Assembly: GCA_017553815.1 (NCBI GenBank)
Contig: JAFZJT010000251.1
Location: 1 to 6,401 of the forward strand
Length of the DNA: 6,401 bases
Reading direction: 5' to 3'
Source of the DNA: Clostridia bacterium
GTDB taxonomy: Bacteria; Bacillota_A; Clostridia; Christensenellales; CAG-138
Part shown: in pieces, positions 1 through 6,261 of the stretch
Numbering within the stretch: position 1 is the first letter of the stretch
Layout: every line of letters begins with the position of its first letter
The notes under the pieces: model-generated
Databases searched by the model: none
Seen by the model: the letters and a program-made list of their open reading frames with translations, nothing else
Told to the model about the DNA's origin: nothing
Made by a program: the position numbers and the translations under genes

Positions 1-217
1 CGATATCGGTGATGAGGTTGCGCTTACTTGCGATAACGCCATCGAGCGTGTCGGTTATGTACGCAAGAAGGATCAGAACCCCAGCGATGATGAATTTAAG
101 CTGGATGGGCTGACCGTTAAGCGTGAACAGCGCCCAGCTTTCGGGAAGATAGAAGGCGGCGATGAACAGCGGTATCATAAAGATGCGAAGCATCGTCAGC
201 TTGTTTGGTAAATTCAT
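1..217 (-). CDS. pgsA: PgsA, CDP-diacylglycerol--glycerol-3-phosphate 3-phosphatidyltransferase (N-terminal 72 codons; continues beyond window)
   Basis: This integral membrane enzyme joins glycerol-3-phosphate to CDP-diacylglycerol, releasing CMP and giving phosphatidylglycerophosphate, the precursor of phosphatidylglycerol and cardiolipin. The visible protein begins MNLPNKLTMLRIFMIPLF, the standard opening of Firmicute PgsA (NLPNxLTxxRI), followed by a first hydrophobic segment at about residues 12-24 and a second at about 40-55. The first part of the CDP-alcohol phosphotransferase signature follows: D56-x-x-D59-G60-x-x-A63. The position after A63, normally Arg in D-G-x2-A-R, is Ser64, followed by Lys65 and Arg66. 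The rest of the motif (G-x3-D-x3-D) lies outside the window, as does more than half of a protein that is usually about 180-200 residues. The start at 217 is supported by AAAGGAG at 224-230, six bases upstream. It follows rimO by 101 bases, in the order common in Clostridia. Identification is confident; activity cannot be judged from the fragment. Confidence 0.92.
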   Translation of the reverse strand, partial: MNLPNKLTMLRIFMIPLFIAAFYLPESWALFTLNGQPIQLKFIIAGVLILLAYITDTLDGVIASKRNLITDI

Positions 218-270
218 CTCTTTCTCCTTTTAGAACAGGTGATGAATACGAGCGGAAAACAGTTTTTTAA

Positions 271-306
271 GAAATTCCGCAGGAATTTCATCCTCAACTA
301 TTCACT
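271..306. repeat. dispersed small repeat, copy 1 (hairpin plus 18-base core)
   Basis: A perfect 8-base inverted repeat (GAAATTCC 271-278, GGAATTTC 282-289, three-base loop) runs directly into CATCCTCAACTATTCACT (289-306). The same 18 bases follow a comparable hairpin in the next intergenic gap upstream, at 1719-1736. It lies between rimO and pgsA and would be transcribed as part of the operon. Neither strand has a clean T-run after the stem, so it is unlikely to be a standard intrinsic terminator. It resembles the short noncoding repeats scattered between genes in Clostridia, but I cannot name a family from sequence alone. Confidence 0.7.
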
Positions 307-312
307 GAAATC

Positions 313-327
313 CTCAATTCAATTGAG
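313..327. repeat. 15-base palindrome across the rimO stop codon
   Basis: CTCAATT (313-319) and AATTGAG (321-327) are perfect inverted repeats around a single C at 320. The rimO stop codon (319-321) lies at the centre. It adjoins copy 1 of the small repeat and may be its eroded end, or be chance. No function is implied by the sequence. Confidence 0.4.
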
Positions 328-1671
328 TATTTCCCCTTCAAGGTCGTATTCGCGGGCGGCGGTCAGCCTTGCTTTAACATAGTCGCCCGGCGCGGGAAGG
401 TTCTCAAGCCCCCTGCCGCGAAGAAGCAGCATGCCGTCCACGTCCGCGGCCTCGGCGTACGAGCGCGCAAGGGCGGTGAAGCTGCCGCTCGCCTCAAACT
501 TCACGCTCTCAACAAGCGCCTCCACAACGCTTCCAACGCGCCCTTTATTTAGCGCAAGGGAGGTACTTCGCTGCATACGCATCAGCTCGTCGAGCCTTCT
601 TTGGGCGATCTCATGGGGCACTTGATCGGGCATGGATGCGGCGGGCGTGCCGTCCTCGGCGGAATAGGTGAACCCGCCGACGCGGTCGAAGGGATGCTCC
701 GCAAGAAAGTCCATCAGCTCCTCATGGTCGGCCTCGGTCTCGCCGGGGAAGCCCGTCATAACGGTTGTCCTTAGGATAAAATCGGGTGAAACGGCGCGGA
801 TATAGTCCGTTATCTCGCGGATATGCGCGCCGCTGCCGTGGCGGTTCATAGCGCGTAGCATTCTCTCGCTGATATGCTGTATCGGCATATCGATATAGGC
901 GCAGAGCTTTTTTTCTTTTGCGATCGTGTCCACAAGCGCGCGGTCTATCGTGTTCGGATAGGCGTATAAAACCCTTATCCAATGCAACTTATCGATCAGG
1001 CAAAGCGCTTCGAGCAGCTCGCGGAGCATGGGTCTTCCGTACAGCTCCGTGCCGTAGGCGCTGGTGTCCTGCGCGATAACGGTCAGCTCCGTAACGCCCG
1101 AAGAGGCGAGCGCGGAGGCTTCATCGATCAGTTTTTCCATCGGCACACTGCGCCTTCCGCCGCGAATCAGCGGGATCGCGCAGTAGGTGCAGCGATTGTC
1201 GCACCCGTCCGCAATGCGAAGATAGGCGCGGAATGGGGGAGTGGTAAGAAGCCTTGCGGAGTCGCCGCAGATTATTGCGCGGCTCGACTCGCTTTTATCG
1301 TTTTCACCGCCGCCCGTCAGCTCGAAGAGCTTTTTTGCGAGGGCGGGGTAGTCCTTGACGCCCCAGAACAGATCCACCTCGGGCAGATCCTCACTAAGCT
1401 CCTTCGGGTAGCGCTGGGAGAGGCAGCCCGTTACAACGAGCAGCCTGCATGCGCCGTGCTTTTTATACTGTGCCATTTCGATTATGGCGTCGAGCGAATC
1501 CTGCTTCGCGCTCTCGATGAAGCCGCAGGTGTTTACGATTATTATTTCGGCCTCGTCCGCGCTTGCGCCGACCGTAAAGCCGAGGCGCGAAAGCTCGCCG
1601 AGCATTATCTCGGTGTCCACCGCGTTTTTGCTGCAGCCGAGCGAAACTGCGCCGATTCTGGAAAACTTCAT
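319..1671 (-). CDS. rimO: RimO, ribosomal protein S12 methylthiotransferase
   Basis: This radical-SAM enzyme adds a methylthio group to a conserved aspartate (Asp88 or 89) of ribosomal protein S12, using two [4Fe-4S] clusters, in the cytosol. The 450-residue length is normal for the family. The N-terminal MTTase domain has its three cluster cysteines C13 (SLGCSKN), C49 (VNTCGF) and C83 (VTGCLSQ). The radical-SAM motif is C157-x3-C161-x2-C164 in DGCDNRCTYCAIPLIRG, the form typical of RimO. The VDTE segment at residues 18-21 also fits RimO better than MiaB. The C-terminal stretch from about residue 380 to the end, finishing EYDLEGEILN, fits the TRAM domain that in RimO recognises the S12 protein. 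The start is supported by AAAGGA at 1680-1685, eight bases upstream. The gene lies 100 bases after ftsK and 101 before pgsA, all in one direction, so cotranscription is likely. Its stop codon falls inside a 15-base palindrome bordering a small repeat. No defects are visible. Confidence 0.96.
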   Translation of the reverse strand: MKFSRIGAVSLGCSKNAVDTEIMLGELSRLGFTVGASADEAEIIIVNTCGFIESAKQDSLDAIIEMAQYKKHGACRLLVVTGCLSQRYPKELSEDLPEVDLFWGVKDYPALAKKLFELTGGGENDKSESSRAIICGDSARLLTTPPFRAYLRIADGCDNRCTYCAIPLIRGGRRSVPMEKLIDEASALASSGVTELTVIAQDTSAYGTELYGRPMLRELLEALCLIDKLHWIRVLYAYPNTIDRALVDTIAKEKKLCAYIDMPIQHISERMLRAMNRHGSGAHIREITDYIRAVSPDFILRTTVMTGFPGETEADHEELMDFLAEHPFDRVGGFTYSAEDGTPAASMPDQVPHEIAQRRLDELMRMQRSTSLALNKGRVGSVVEALVESVKFEASGSFTALARSYAEAADVDGMLLLRGRGLENLPAPGDYVKARLTAAREYDLEGEILN

Positions 1672-1700
1672 TATTTAAGTCCTTTCGGAAATGATCTTGG

Positions 1701-1750
1701 GGAATCCGGGAGGGATTCCATCCTCAACTATTCACTATTCGTTATTCACT
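1701..1750. repeat. dispersed small repeat, copy 2 (hairpin, 18-base core, heptamer tandem)
   Basis: A perfect 7-base inverted repeat (GGAATCC 1701-1707, GGATTCC 1713-1719, five-base loop) is followed by the same CATCCTCAACTATTCACT (1719-1736) seen at 289-306. Here the end is extended by heptamer units: ATTCACT 1730-1736, ATTCGTT 1737-1743 and ATTCACT 1744-1750. Orientation relative to the operon is the same as in copy 1. It fills most of the gap between ftsK and rimO. The stems of the two copies differ in sequence yet both pair perfectly, which hints at selection for the fold or at independent expansion. Confidence 0.72.
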
Positions 1751-1771
1751 CTTTCGCTAAAGCCAAGCGCC

Positions 1772-4714
1772 TTAAAACTGATCGTCGTCGTATCCGCCGT
1801 CATCGACCGCGATATTGGACGAGGCGATCTCGCCGCCGAAGATCTCGTTGTAGCCCGCTGCGTCGAGAAGCACCTTGCGGGGCTTTGAGCCGTCCGCCTC
1901 GGATACATAGCGCTTCTGCTCCATGATGTCTATGAGCCTCGCGGCGCGCGCGTAACCGACGCGCAGACGGCGCTGTATCATCGAAATGCTCGCAGCGCCG
2001 CTCTCGATAACAAGGCGCACGGCGTCGGGTAGGAGCTCGTCCTCCTGCTTGCCGTTGCCCTGACCCGGAGTCGAACCGCCGCCCACGCCTGTGATCTCAG
2101 CGAGCATGTCGGTCTTGAAAACGGGCTGCTGAGAGGTGGTCTGGGTGAAGAACTCGGCTATCGCCTCGACCTCCTCGTCGTCCACATAAGCGCCCTGTGC
2201 GCGGATGGGCTTGGGTGCGCCGTTCGGATGGAAGAGCATGTCGCCCCTTCCGAGCAGCTTATCCGCGCCTGTCGCATCGAGAATGACGCGCGAATCGATG
2301 GAATTTGCAACAGCGAAGGCGATCCTCGTTGGGATGTTTGCCTTTATAAGACCCGTTATAACGTCCGCAGAGGGGCGCTGGGTCGCAACTATGAGATGGA
2401 TGCCGCAGGCACGGCCGAGCTGCGCGATGCGGCAGATCGAGTCCTCAACGTCCTTTCCGGCAACTATCATAAGATCGGCAAGCTCGTCGATGATTATGAC
2501 AAGGCGCGGCCAACGCTCGTTTTCATCCTTCTGAACGGCGTTGTAGCGGTCGATGTCCCTTGCATGCACCTCAGCCATGCGCTTGTAGCGCTGATCCATC
2601 TCGTTCACCGCCCAGCGGAGCGCTCCGGCGGCCTTCTTGGGCTCGGTAACGACGGGACAGTAGAGGTGGGGGAGGGTGGAGAAGATCGAAAGCTCGACCA
2701 CCTTGGGGTCAATGAGTATCATGCGAACGTCCTTCGGGGAGGACTTGTAAACAAGGCTCAGGATTATGCCGTTGATGCATACCGATTTACCCGAGCCGGT
2801 CTGACCCGCAACGAGCATATGCGGCATCCTGCCAAGATCGGCATAAACGGCGTTTCCCGTGATATCCTTGCCCACGGCGAAGGTGAGCGGGGATTTTGCG
2901 GAGCTGAAATCCGAATTGTCGATGAGCTCGCGAAGGAGCACGGCGGCGGTGTTTGAGTTCGGGATCTCGATGCCGATGGCGGATTTTCCGGGGATCGGAG
3001 CCTCGATACGCACCCTTGACGCCGCGAGCGCAAGCGCGATATCGTTTGAAAGCCCCGTTATTTTGTTTACGCGAACGCCCTGAGCGGGCTGAAGCTCAAA
3101 CCTGGTTATCGAGGGACCGATGCTGATATTCACTATCTTCGCTTCGATATTGAAGCTCTTGAGCGTTTCTATGAGAACGCGCGCCTTCTCCTCGGGGGAT
3201 TCCGCGCCGATCGCCACGGTGGGATCAGGCAGCTTCAAAAGATTGATGGGCGGGCGCTGATAGACGTATTCGGGAGAGGGCTGCTCGATAACGACGGACT
3301 CGTCGCCCTCCTGCGCGGTCTCGGTTTCGTCGATTTGATCGCTGCCGGATTGCTCGACAACGGGCTTTTCAGCGGGTTTTGCGGGCTCACAGTCGGAAGA
3401 CACACTATTAACGGCGGATACCGCGGTGAGCTTGGGATCGTAGACGATGATCGGAACGCCGGCAAGCAGATCGTCGCCTGATGACGGCGTTTTTTTATCG
3501 GGGGGGATGGAGATGTTGACGCCGCCGAACGCGGTGTCGGCGTCGCCGAAATCGATTTCAACATCGGCGGAAAGCGGATCGCACGAATAGGCGTGATAAC
3601 CGAAGCTCTCCTTGAGCTCGCTCTGAGAAGCCTTATCCTTACCGCGCCTGCGGCTCTTCTTTCCGGTTTCAAGTGGACCGGAGAGCGGCAGGAATTCGAG
3701 ATCGTCCCCGTCCTTATGCCTGCGAAGCGGCAGCCATTCGGCGTTCTTCTTAGCGTTCTCCTCGCGCTGGGAGCGCTTGCGCTCGTCGATGTAGTTGTTT
3801 GTGTTTCGCGCTGGAGCACGCTTACCTGTCGGCTCGGAGCTTCTTACGGGAGCGTAGTCGTAGTCGGAATCGCCCGAGGTGAGGGGGCGGCCGGAATGCT
3901 TGATGAAGCCGTCGCTCTCGAGCCTGTTCTCTCCGGAAAGATCCTCGCTGTAGAGCTTCTGCTTTTTGCGCGAGGGTGCTCCGCTTTCGGCAAGCTTAAG
4001 CTCGCGCTTTTCACGCAGACCCTCGAAATAGGCGCGAATCGAAAAATGGGTGATCAGCAGTATCCCGATAACGATGAGGCCGATAAGCGCGATGATGCTT
4101 CCGCTCGAGCCGAGCATAAGAACGAACACCGAGGCGAAGAAGCCGCCGATGACGCCGCCGCCGATATGCTGCTTGCCGAGCCAGAAGGCCGCCTTCATGT
4201 TTTCGCCGAAGCTCGAAACGGCAAGATCGCCGCTCTTGGCGAAAACATGGATCAGCGCGATCACCGAGAGAAAGATGATCGCGATGCATGCGATGGATAT
4301 AGGGCGAAGGTCGCGCCGCGGGAGCGCGATCAAAAGAACGCCGAGCGCGATGAGTATCACGGGGAGCGCATAAGCCGCAACGCCGAAAAGCCCGAACAGA
4401 ACGGGCGCGATGGCGGCGAGCAGGCCGCTTGAGCCGAAATAGCAGAAGATGCCGAGGATGAGGCCGACAACGATCAGCACGATGCCTCCTATCTCGCGGT
4501 GTACCGCCTCGGGCGCGCGCCTGCTCTCGCGAACTGAAGCATCGGCAGCGCCGGAATCGGAGCGCGAAGAGGCGTTTGAGCGCGCGGAAGAAGCCGAGCG
4601 CGAGGAATTGGAGCGCGTGGAGGAACCGCCGGAGCGCCCGGAATTCGAGCCTCCGCTGCGGGAGCCGTTTTTTGCGGATGATGACTGCTTTTGCGAGGTC
4701 TTTTTTTCTGCCAT
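1772..4714 (-). CDS. ftsK: SpoIIIE/FtsK-family DNA translocase
   Basis: This membrane-anchored hexameric ATPase pumps chromosomal DNA through the closing division or sporulation septum. Numbered from the start chosen here (980 residues), residues 8-54 are a Ser/Arg/Asn-rich low-complexity tail. Hydrophobic segments lie at about 76-94, 99-131, 138-160 and 184-223, matching the 4TM region. Residues 230-485 form a poorly conserved charged linker. The motor follows: alpha domain about 488-618; Walker A GQTGSGKS at 637-644; Walker B VIIIDELADL at 739-748, with D743 and E744; then ATQRPSADVITGLIKANIP. The gamma winged-helix domain at about 892-951 (SMIQRRLRVGYARAARLID) reads polar DNA sequences. 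The tail is acidic (DDGGYDDDQF). An in-frame ATG at 4810 would add 32 residues without family character and sits at the predicted transcription start. AAAGGA lies six bases before 4714, so 4714 is preferred; an adjacent ATG at 4717 is possible. Position before rimO and pgsA suggests the SpoIIIE-type orthologue; ftsK versus spoIIIE naming is a matter of convention. Confidence 0.96.
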   Translation of the reverse strand: MAEKKTSQKQSSSAKNGSRSGGSNSGRSGGSSTRSNSSRSASSARSNASSRSDSGAADASVRESRRAPEAVHREIGGIVLIVVGLILGIFCYFGSSGLLAAIAPVLFGLFGVAAYALPVILIALGVLLIALPRRDLRPISIACIAIIFLSVIALIHVFAKSGDLAVSSFGENMKAAFWLGKQHIGGGVIGGFFASVFVLMLGSSGSIIALIGLIVIGILLITHFSIRAYFEGLREKRELKLAESGAPSRKKQKLYSEDLSGENRLESDGFIKHSGRPLTSGDSDYDYAPVRSSEPTGKRAPARNTNNYIDERKRSQREENAKKNAEWLPLRRHKDGDDLEFLPLSGPLETGKKSRRRGKDKASQSELKESFGYHAYSCDPLSADVEIDFGDADTAFGGVNISIPPDKKTPSSGDDLLAGVPIIVYDPKLTAVSAVNSVSSDCEPAKPAEKPVVEQSGSDQIDETETAQEGDESVVIEQPSPEYVYQRPPINLLKLPDPTVAIGAESPEEKARVLIETLKSFNIEAKIVNISIGPSITRFELQPAQGVRVNKITGLSNDIALALAASRVRIEAPIPGKSAIGIEIPNSNTAAVLLRELIDNSDFSSAKSPLTFAVGKDITGNAVYADLGRMPHMLVAGQTGSGKSVCINGIILSLVYKSSPKDVRMILIDPKVVELSIFSTLPHLYCPVVTEPKKAAGALRWAVNEMDQRYKRMAEVHARDIDRYNAVQKDENERWPRLVIIIDELADLMIVAGKDVEDSICRIAQLGRACGIHLIVATQRPSADVITGLIKANIPTRIAFAVANSIDSRVILDATGADKLLGRGDMLFHPNGAPKPIRAQGAYVDDEEVEAIAEFFTQTTSQQPVFKTDMLAEITGVGGGSTPGQGNGKQEDELLPDAVRLVIESGAASISMIQRRLRVGYARAARLIDIMEQKRYVSEADGSKPRKVLLDAAGYNEIFGGEIASSNIAVDDGGYDDDQF

Positions 4715-4720
4715 CATAAG

Positions 4721-4726
4721 TCCTTT
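4721..4726 (-). promoter_or_regulatory. ribosome binding site that fixes the ftsK start
   Basis: AAAGGA on the minus strand is followed by CTT and two consecutive ATG codons (4717-4715 and 4714-4712). The spacing to the second ATG is six bases, the usual range, and to the first only three. No comparable site precedes the longer-frame ATG at 4810. The protein therefore most likely begins MAEKK. Confidence 0.8.
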
Positions 4727-4734
4727 CTTTTCTT

Positions 4735-4760
4735 GAATCGGCGCGCGGGAGAATCGGCGC
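4735..4760. repeat. short direct repeat in the ftsK leader
   Basis: GAATCGGCGC occurs exactly at 4735-4744 and again at 4751-4760, a 16-base period, within the untranslated leader between the predicted promoter and the ribosome binding site. It may be a local duplication or a binding site for a regulator. Nothing else in the sequence tells these apart. Confidence 0.45.
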
Positions 4761-4814
4761 ACCGCCGGGCAAATCTGCGTTTTTTGCCGAAAAAGTTTAT
4801 CCCATATCATTTTT

Positions 4815-4820
4815 ATTATA
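4815..4820 (-). promoter_or_regulatory. -10 element of the ftsK promoter
   Basis: The minus strand reads TATAAT, a perfect sigma-A -10 box, in an AT-rich stretch just outside a GC-rich leader. The hexamer 17 bases further upstream (4838-4843, TTCCAT) matches the -35 consensus poorly, and no TG extension is visible, so activity is uncertain. Transcription would begin near 4808, leaving a leader of about 94 bases before the ATG at 4714. It would also place the alternative ATG at 4810 outside the transcript. The promoter probably serves ftsK and, by readthrough, rimO and pgsA. Confidence 0.55.
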
Positions 4821-4952
4821 CTATATTTCGGCGCGAAATGGAATAGGAGGGAGTAAAAAAATCAAAATGATCGGGGGACGGAAGCTGCGAATGAAAAGCT
4901 GCCCGCGGAATGCGAAAAAAGAAAAAACGGCGGCAATTCTCCCGTGTCTCAT

Positions 4953-4998
4953 AGGGAAACTTTCTGAACAGTCGAATTGAATAGTGATTTGTTTCCCT
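4953..4998. repeat. 8-base inverted repeat near the presumed element end
   Basis: AGGGAAAC (4953-4960) pairs perfectly with GTTTCCCT (4991-4998), separated by 30 bases. It lies between the ftsK promoter and the 3' end of a large serine recombinase gene, where an attachment site of such an element is often found. The centre falls beside a GA dinucleotide (4974-4975); GA is the crossover dinucleotide reported for TndX/TnpX-type elements, but GA is common by chance. Assignment as an att remnant is a guess. Confidence 0.3.
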
Positions 4999-5001
4999 GC
5001 G

Positions 5002-5025
5002 GGGCTGTGCTGTTTGGCACAGCCC
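5002..5025 (-). terminator. stem-loop just downstream of the recombinase remnant
   Basis: GGGCTGTGC (5002-5010) and GCACAGCCC (5017-5025) form a perfect 9-base, GC-rich stem with a six-base loop, starting 11 bases past the recombinase stop codon. On the minus strand, the recombinase's direction, the stem is followed by CGCAGGGAAAC rather than a T-run, so it lacks half of a canonical intrinsic terminator. It could still end or stabilise the recombinase message, or shield ftsK from element transcription. The stem itself is certain; the role is not. Confidence 0.45.
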
Positions 5026-5035
5026 TGCGTTCCTT

Positions 5036-6259
5036 TTACGCCACCTCTGCTTGGGTAGGCGCTTTCGTTTCCTCGACCATCGTTTCGGGCATTTCGTCGA
5101 TGAGACCGATGTCACGGTAGTAGATCCGAATCTCCTGCGGGGCGTTCCGGTCGTAGCGTTTTGCCCGTTCTCCTACCTCCACCCGCTGGATGAAAGTGTG
5201 CAGGATTTCGCAGGTCAGCTCCGTGATCTCCGTGTACTTTCGTGCGTTCTCCAGAAAACGGCTGACGTTTCCGGCGGAGTCCTTCAACTTTTGAAGCTGC
5301 TCCGTCACCTTTGGAAGGGCCTCGTCGATCTCCGCTTGCTCCCTTGTGTAATCCCGCGAGAGAAGCCGATACTGCTCGTCTGGGATGCGTCCGAGAACGG
5401 AATCCTCATACAGCCTTTTGAAGATCGCCGATAGTTCTGTTTTTCTACGCTCCATCTCCGTTGCTTTCTTCTGGAGCGTCGCAATCTCTCGCTGGGCCTC
5501 CTTGCCTTGCTTTACGCCGATATATTCAGCGAAGCGCAGTTCGTTCTGCCGTGCGAAATGGGTGATCCTGCGAATGTCGTCCAGCATCACCGCCGCCAGC
5601 GCTACCTCTCGGATATAGTGTCCCGAGCAAACCTCTTTGCCCTTTTTCTTGTAGGTGGAGCACATGAAGTTGTTCTTGACCGCGTCCATCGTGTGCGCTC
5701 TGTGGAGCACCATCGTACCGCCGCAGTCAGCGCAGTACACCAGGCCGGAGAACATATTTTGCTCTGCGAAGTTGGCACGGCGCCGCTTGTGCTTTCGGAT
5801 GTCCTGCACGATCTCCCAGGTCTGCCTGTCCACCAACGGCTCGTGGGTGTTCTCAAACCGAAGCTGCTCCGACAGCGGTCGCTCGATTTTCTTTTTGTTC
5901 TTGTAGGAGATCGTGGTGGATCGCAGATTGACTGTGTGACCGAGATAGGTTTCATCCTCCAGGATGGAGGCGACCGTTGTGGCAGACCGCCGATAGGGTC
6001 TGCTCAGATCCAGGCCCGTGGTTTCCTTCCCGTACTTCCGGTAGTAGTGGTTGGACGGATTCGGGATCTGCTCTCGCTCCAACTGTTTCCCGATCTGCAT
6101 CGGGCCGCTGCCGGCGACACACAGCGCGAAGATGCGCTGGACGACCCACGCTGTGTCCTCGTCCGGTACGATGTGCCGCTTCGGATCGGCGGGATCTTTC
6201 TTGTACCCATAGCAGGGACGGGAGGCGACTCTCGCGCCTGTTTCCGCTTTGACCCGCGC
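5036..6259 (-). pseudogene. large serine recombinase (TndX/TnpX type), catalytic domain lost
   Basis: Family members excise and integrate conjugative or mobilisable elements. About 406 codons remain, against roughly 530-550 in intact proteins. Recognisable sequence begins near 6253-6256 (VKAETGARVASRPCYGYKK), the usual entry into the recombinase domain. ILEDETYLGHTVNLRS and ENTHEPLVDRQTWEIVQ follow. Numbered from the internal Met at 6100, the zinc ribbon cysteines are C123, C126, C147 and C158, a long coiled coil spans about 195-275, and a DUF4368-like C-terminal domain lies at about 290-335. The entire resolvase domain with the catalytic serine and arginines is missing: the frame meets a stop at 6314-6316, and the residues between it and the break are not recombinase-like. 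The ATG at 6100 lies inside a conserved domain and has no ribosome binding site, so it is not a true start. The gene is almost certainly dead as a recombinase. The 3' end is intact (stop at 5036-5038). Confidence 0.88.
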
Positions 6260-6261
6260 CG

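Larger units (their letters stand above)
4715..5035. other. 321-base gap between ftsK and the recombinase remnant
   Basis: From left to right the gap holds the ftsK ribosome binding site, a GC-rich leader with a 10-base direct repeat, and the TATAAT box. About 110 A-rich bases (4844-4952) follow with no recognisable motif. The last part contains an 8-base inverted repeat (4953-4960 with 4991-4998) and a strong stem-loop (5002-5025). A 37-codon plus-strand frame at 4867-4980 is present, but it has no well-spaced ribosome binding site and no recognisable product, so it is not called. The boundary between host DNA and the former mobile element should lie somewhere in the right half of this gap. 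Confidence 0.6.

Noticed and set aside
271..289. Hairpin between rimO and pgsA as an intrinsic terminator
   Set aside because: In the direction of transcription the stem is followed by TTAAAAAACTG, not a T-run, and pgsA downstream has its own close ribosome binding site and conserved operon position.
982..1926. Long plus-strand open frame of 314 codons opposite rimO and the ftsK 3' end
   Set aside because: It is antisense to strongly identified genes, crosses the intergenic gap, and its translation shows no family features; it reflects GC-rich codon shadowing.
2228..2956. Plus-strand frame of 242 codons inside ftsK
   Set aside because: It lies wholly antisense to the conserved ATPase motor, with no recognisable product; shadow frame.
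3593..4432. Plus-strand frame of 279 codons inside ftsK
   Set aside because: It is opposite the linker and membrane region of ftsK, with no recognisable domains; shadow frame.
4867..4980. 37-codon plus-strand frame in the ftsK-recombinase gap, with a GGAGG-like stretch upstream
   Set aside because: The purine-rich stretch is about 16 bases from the ATG, too far for a normal ribosome binding site, and the peptide is not recognisable.
4973..4986. Possible third, inverted copy of the AGTGAAT-type repeat (GAATTGAATAGTGA)
   Set aside because: Only about nine contiguous bases match and no adjacent matching core is present; chance is likely in an AT-rich stretch.
4816..5115. 99-codon minus-strand frame overlapping the recombinase 3' end
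   Set aside because: It overlaps the recombinase C-terminus in another frame and extends into promoter sequence; composition is unlike a protein.
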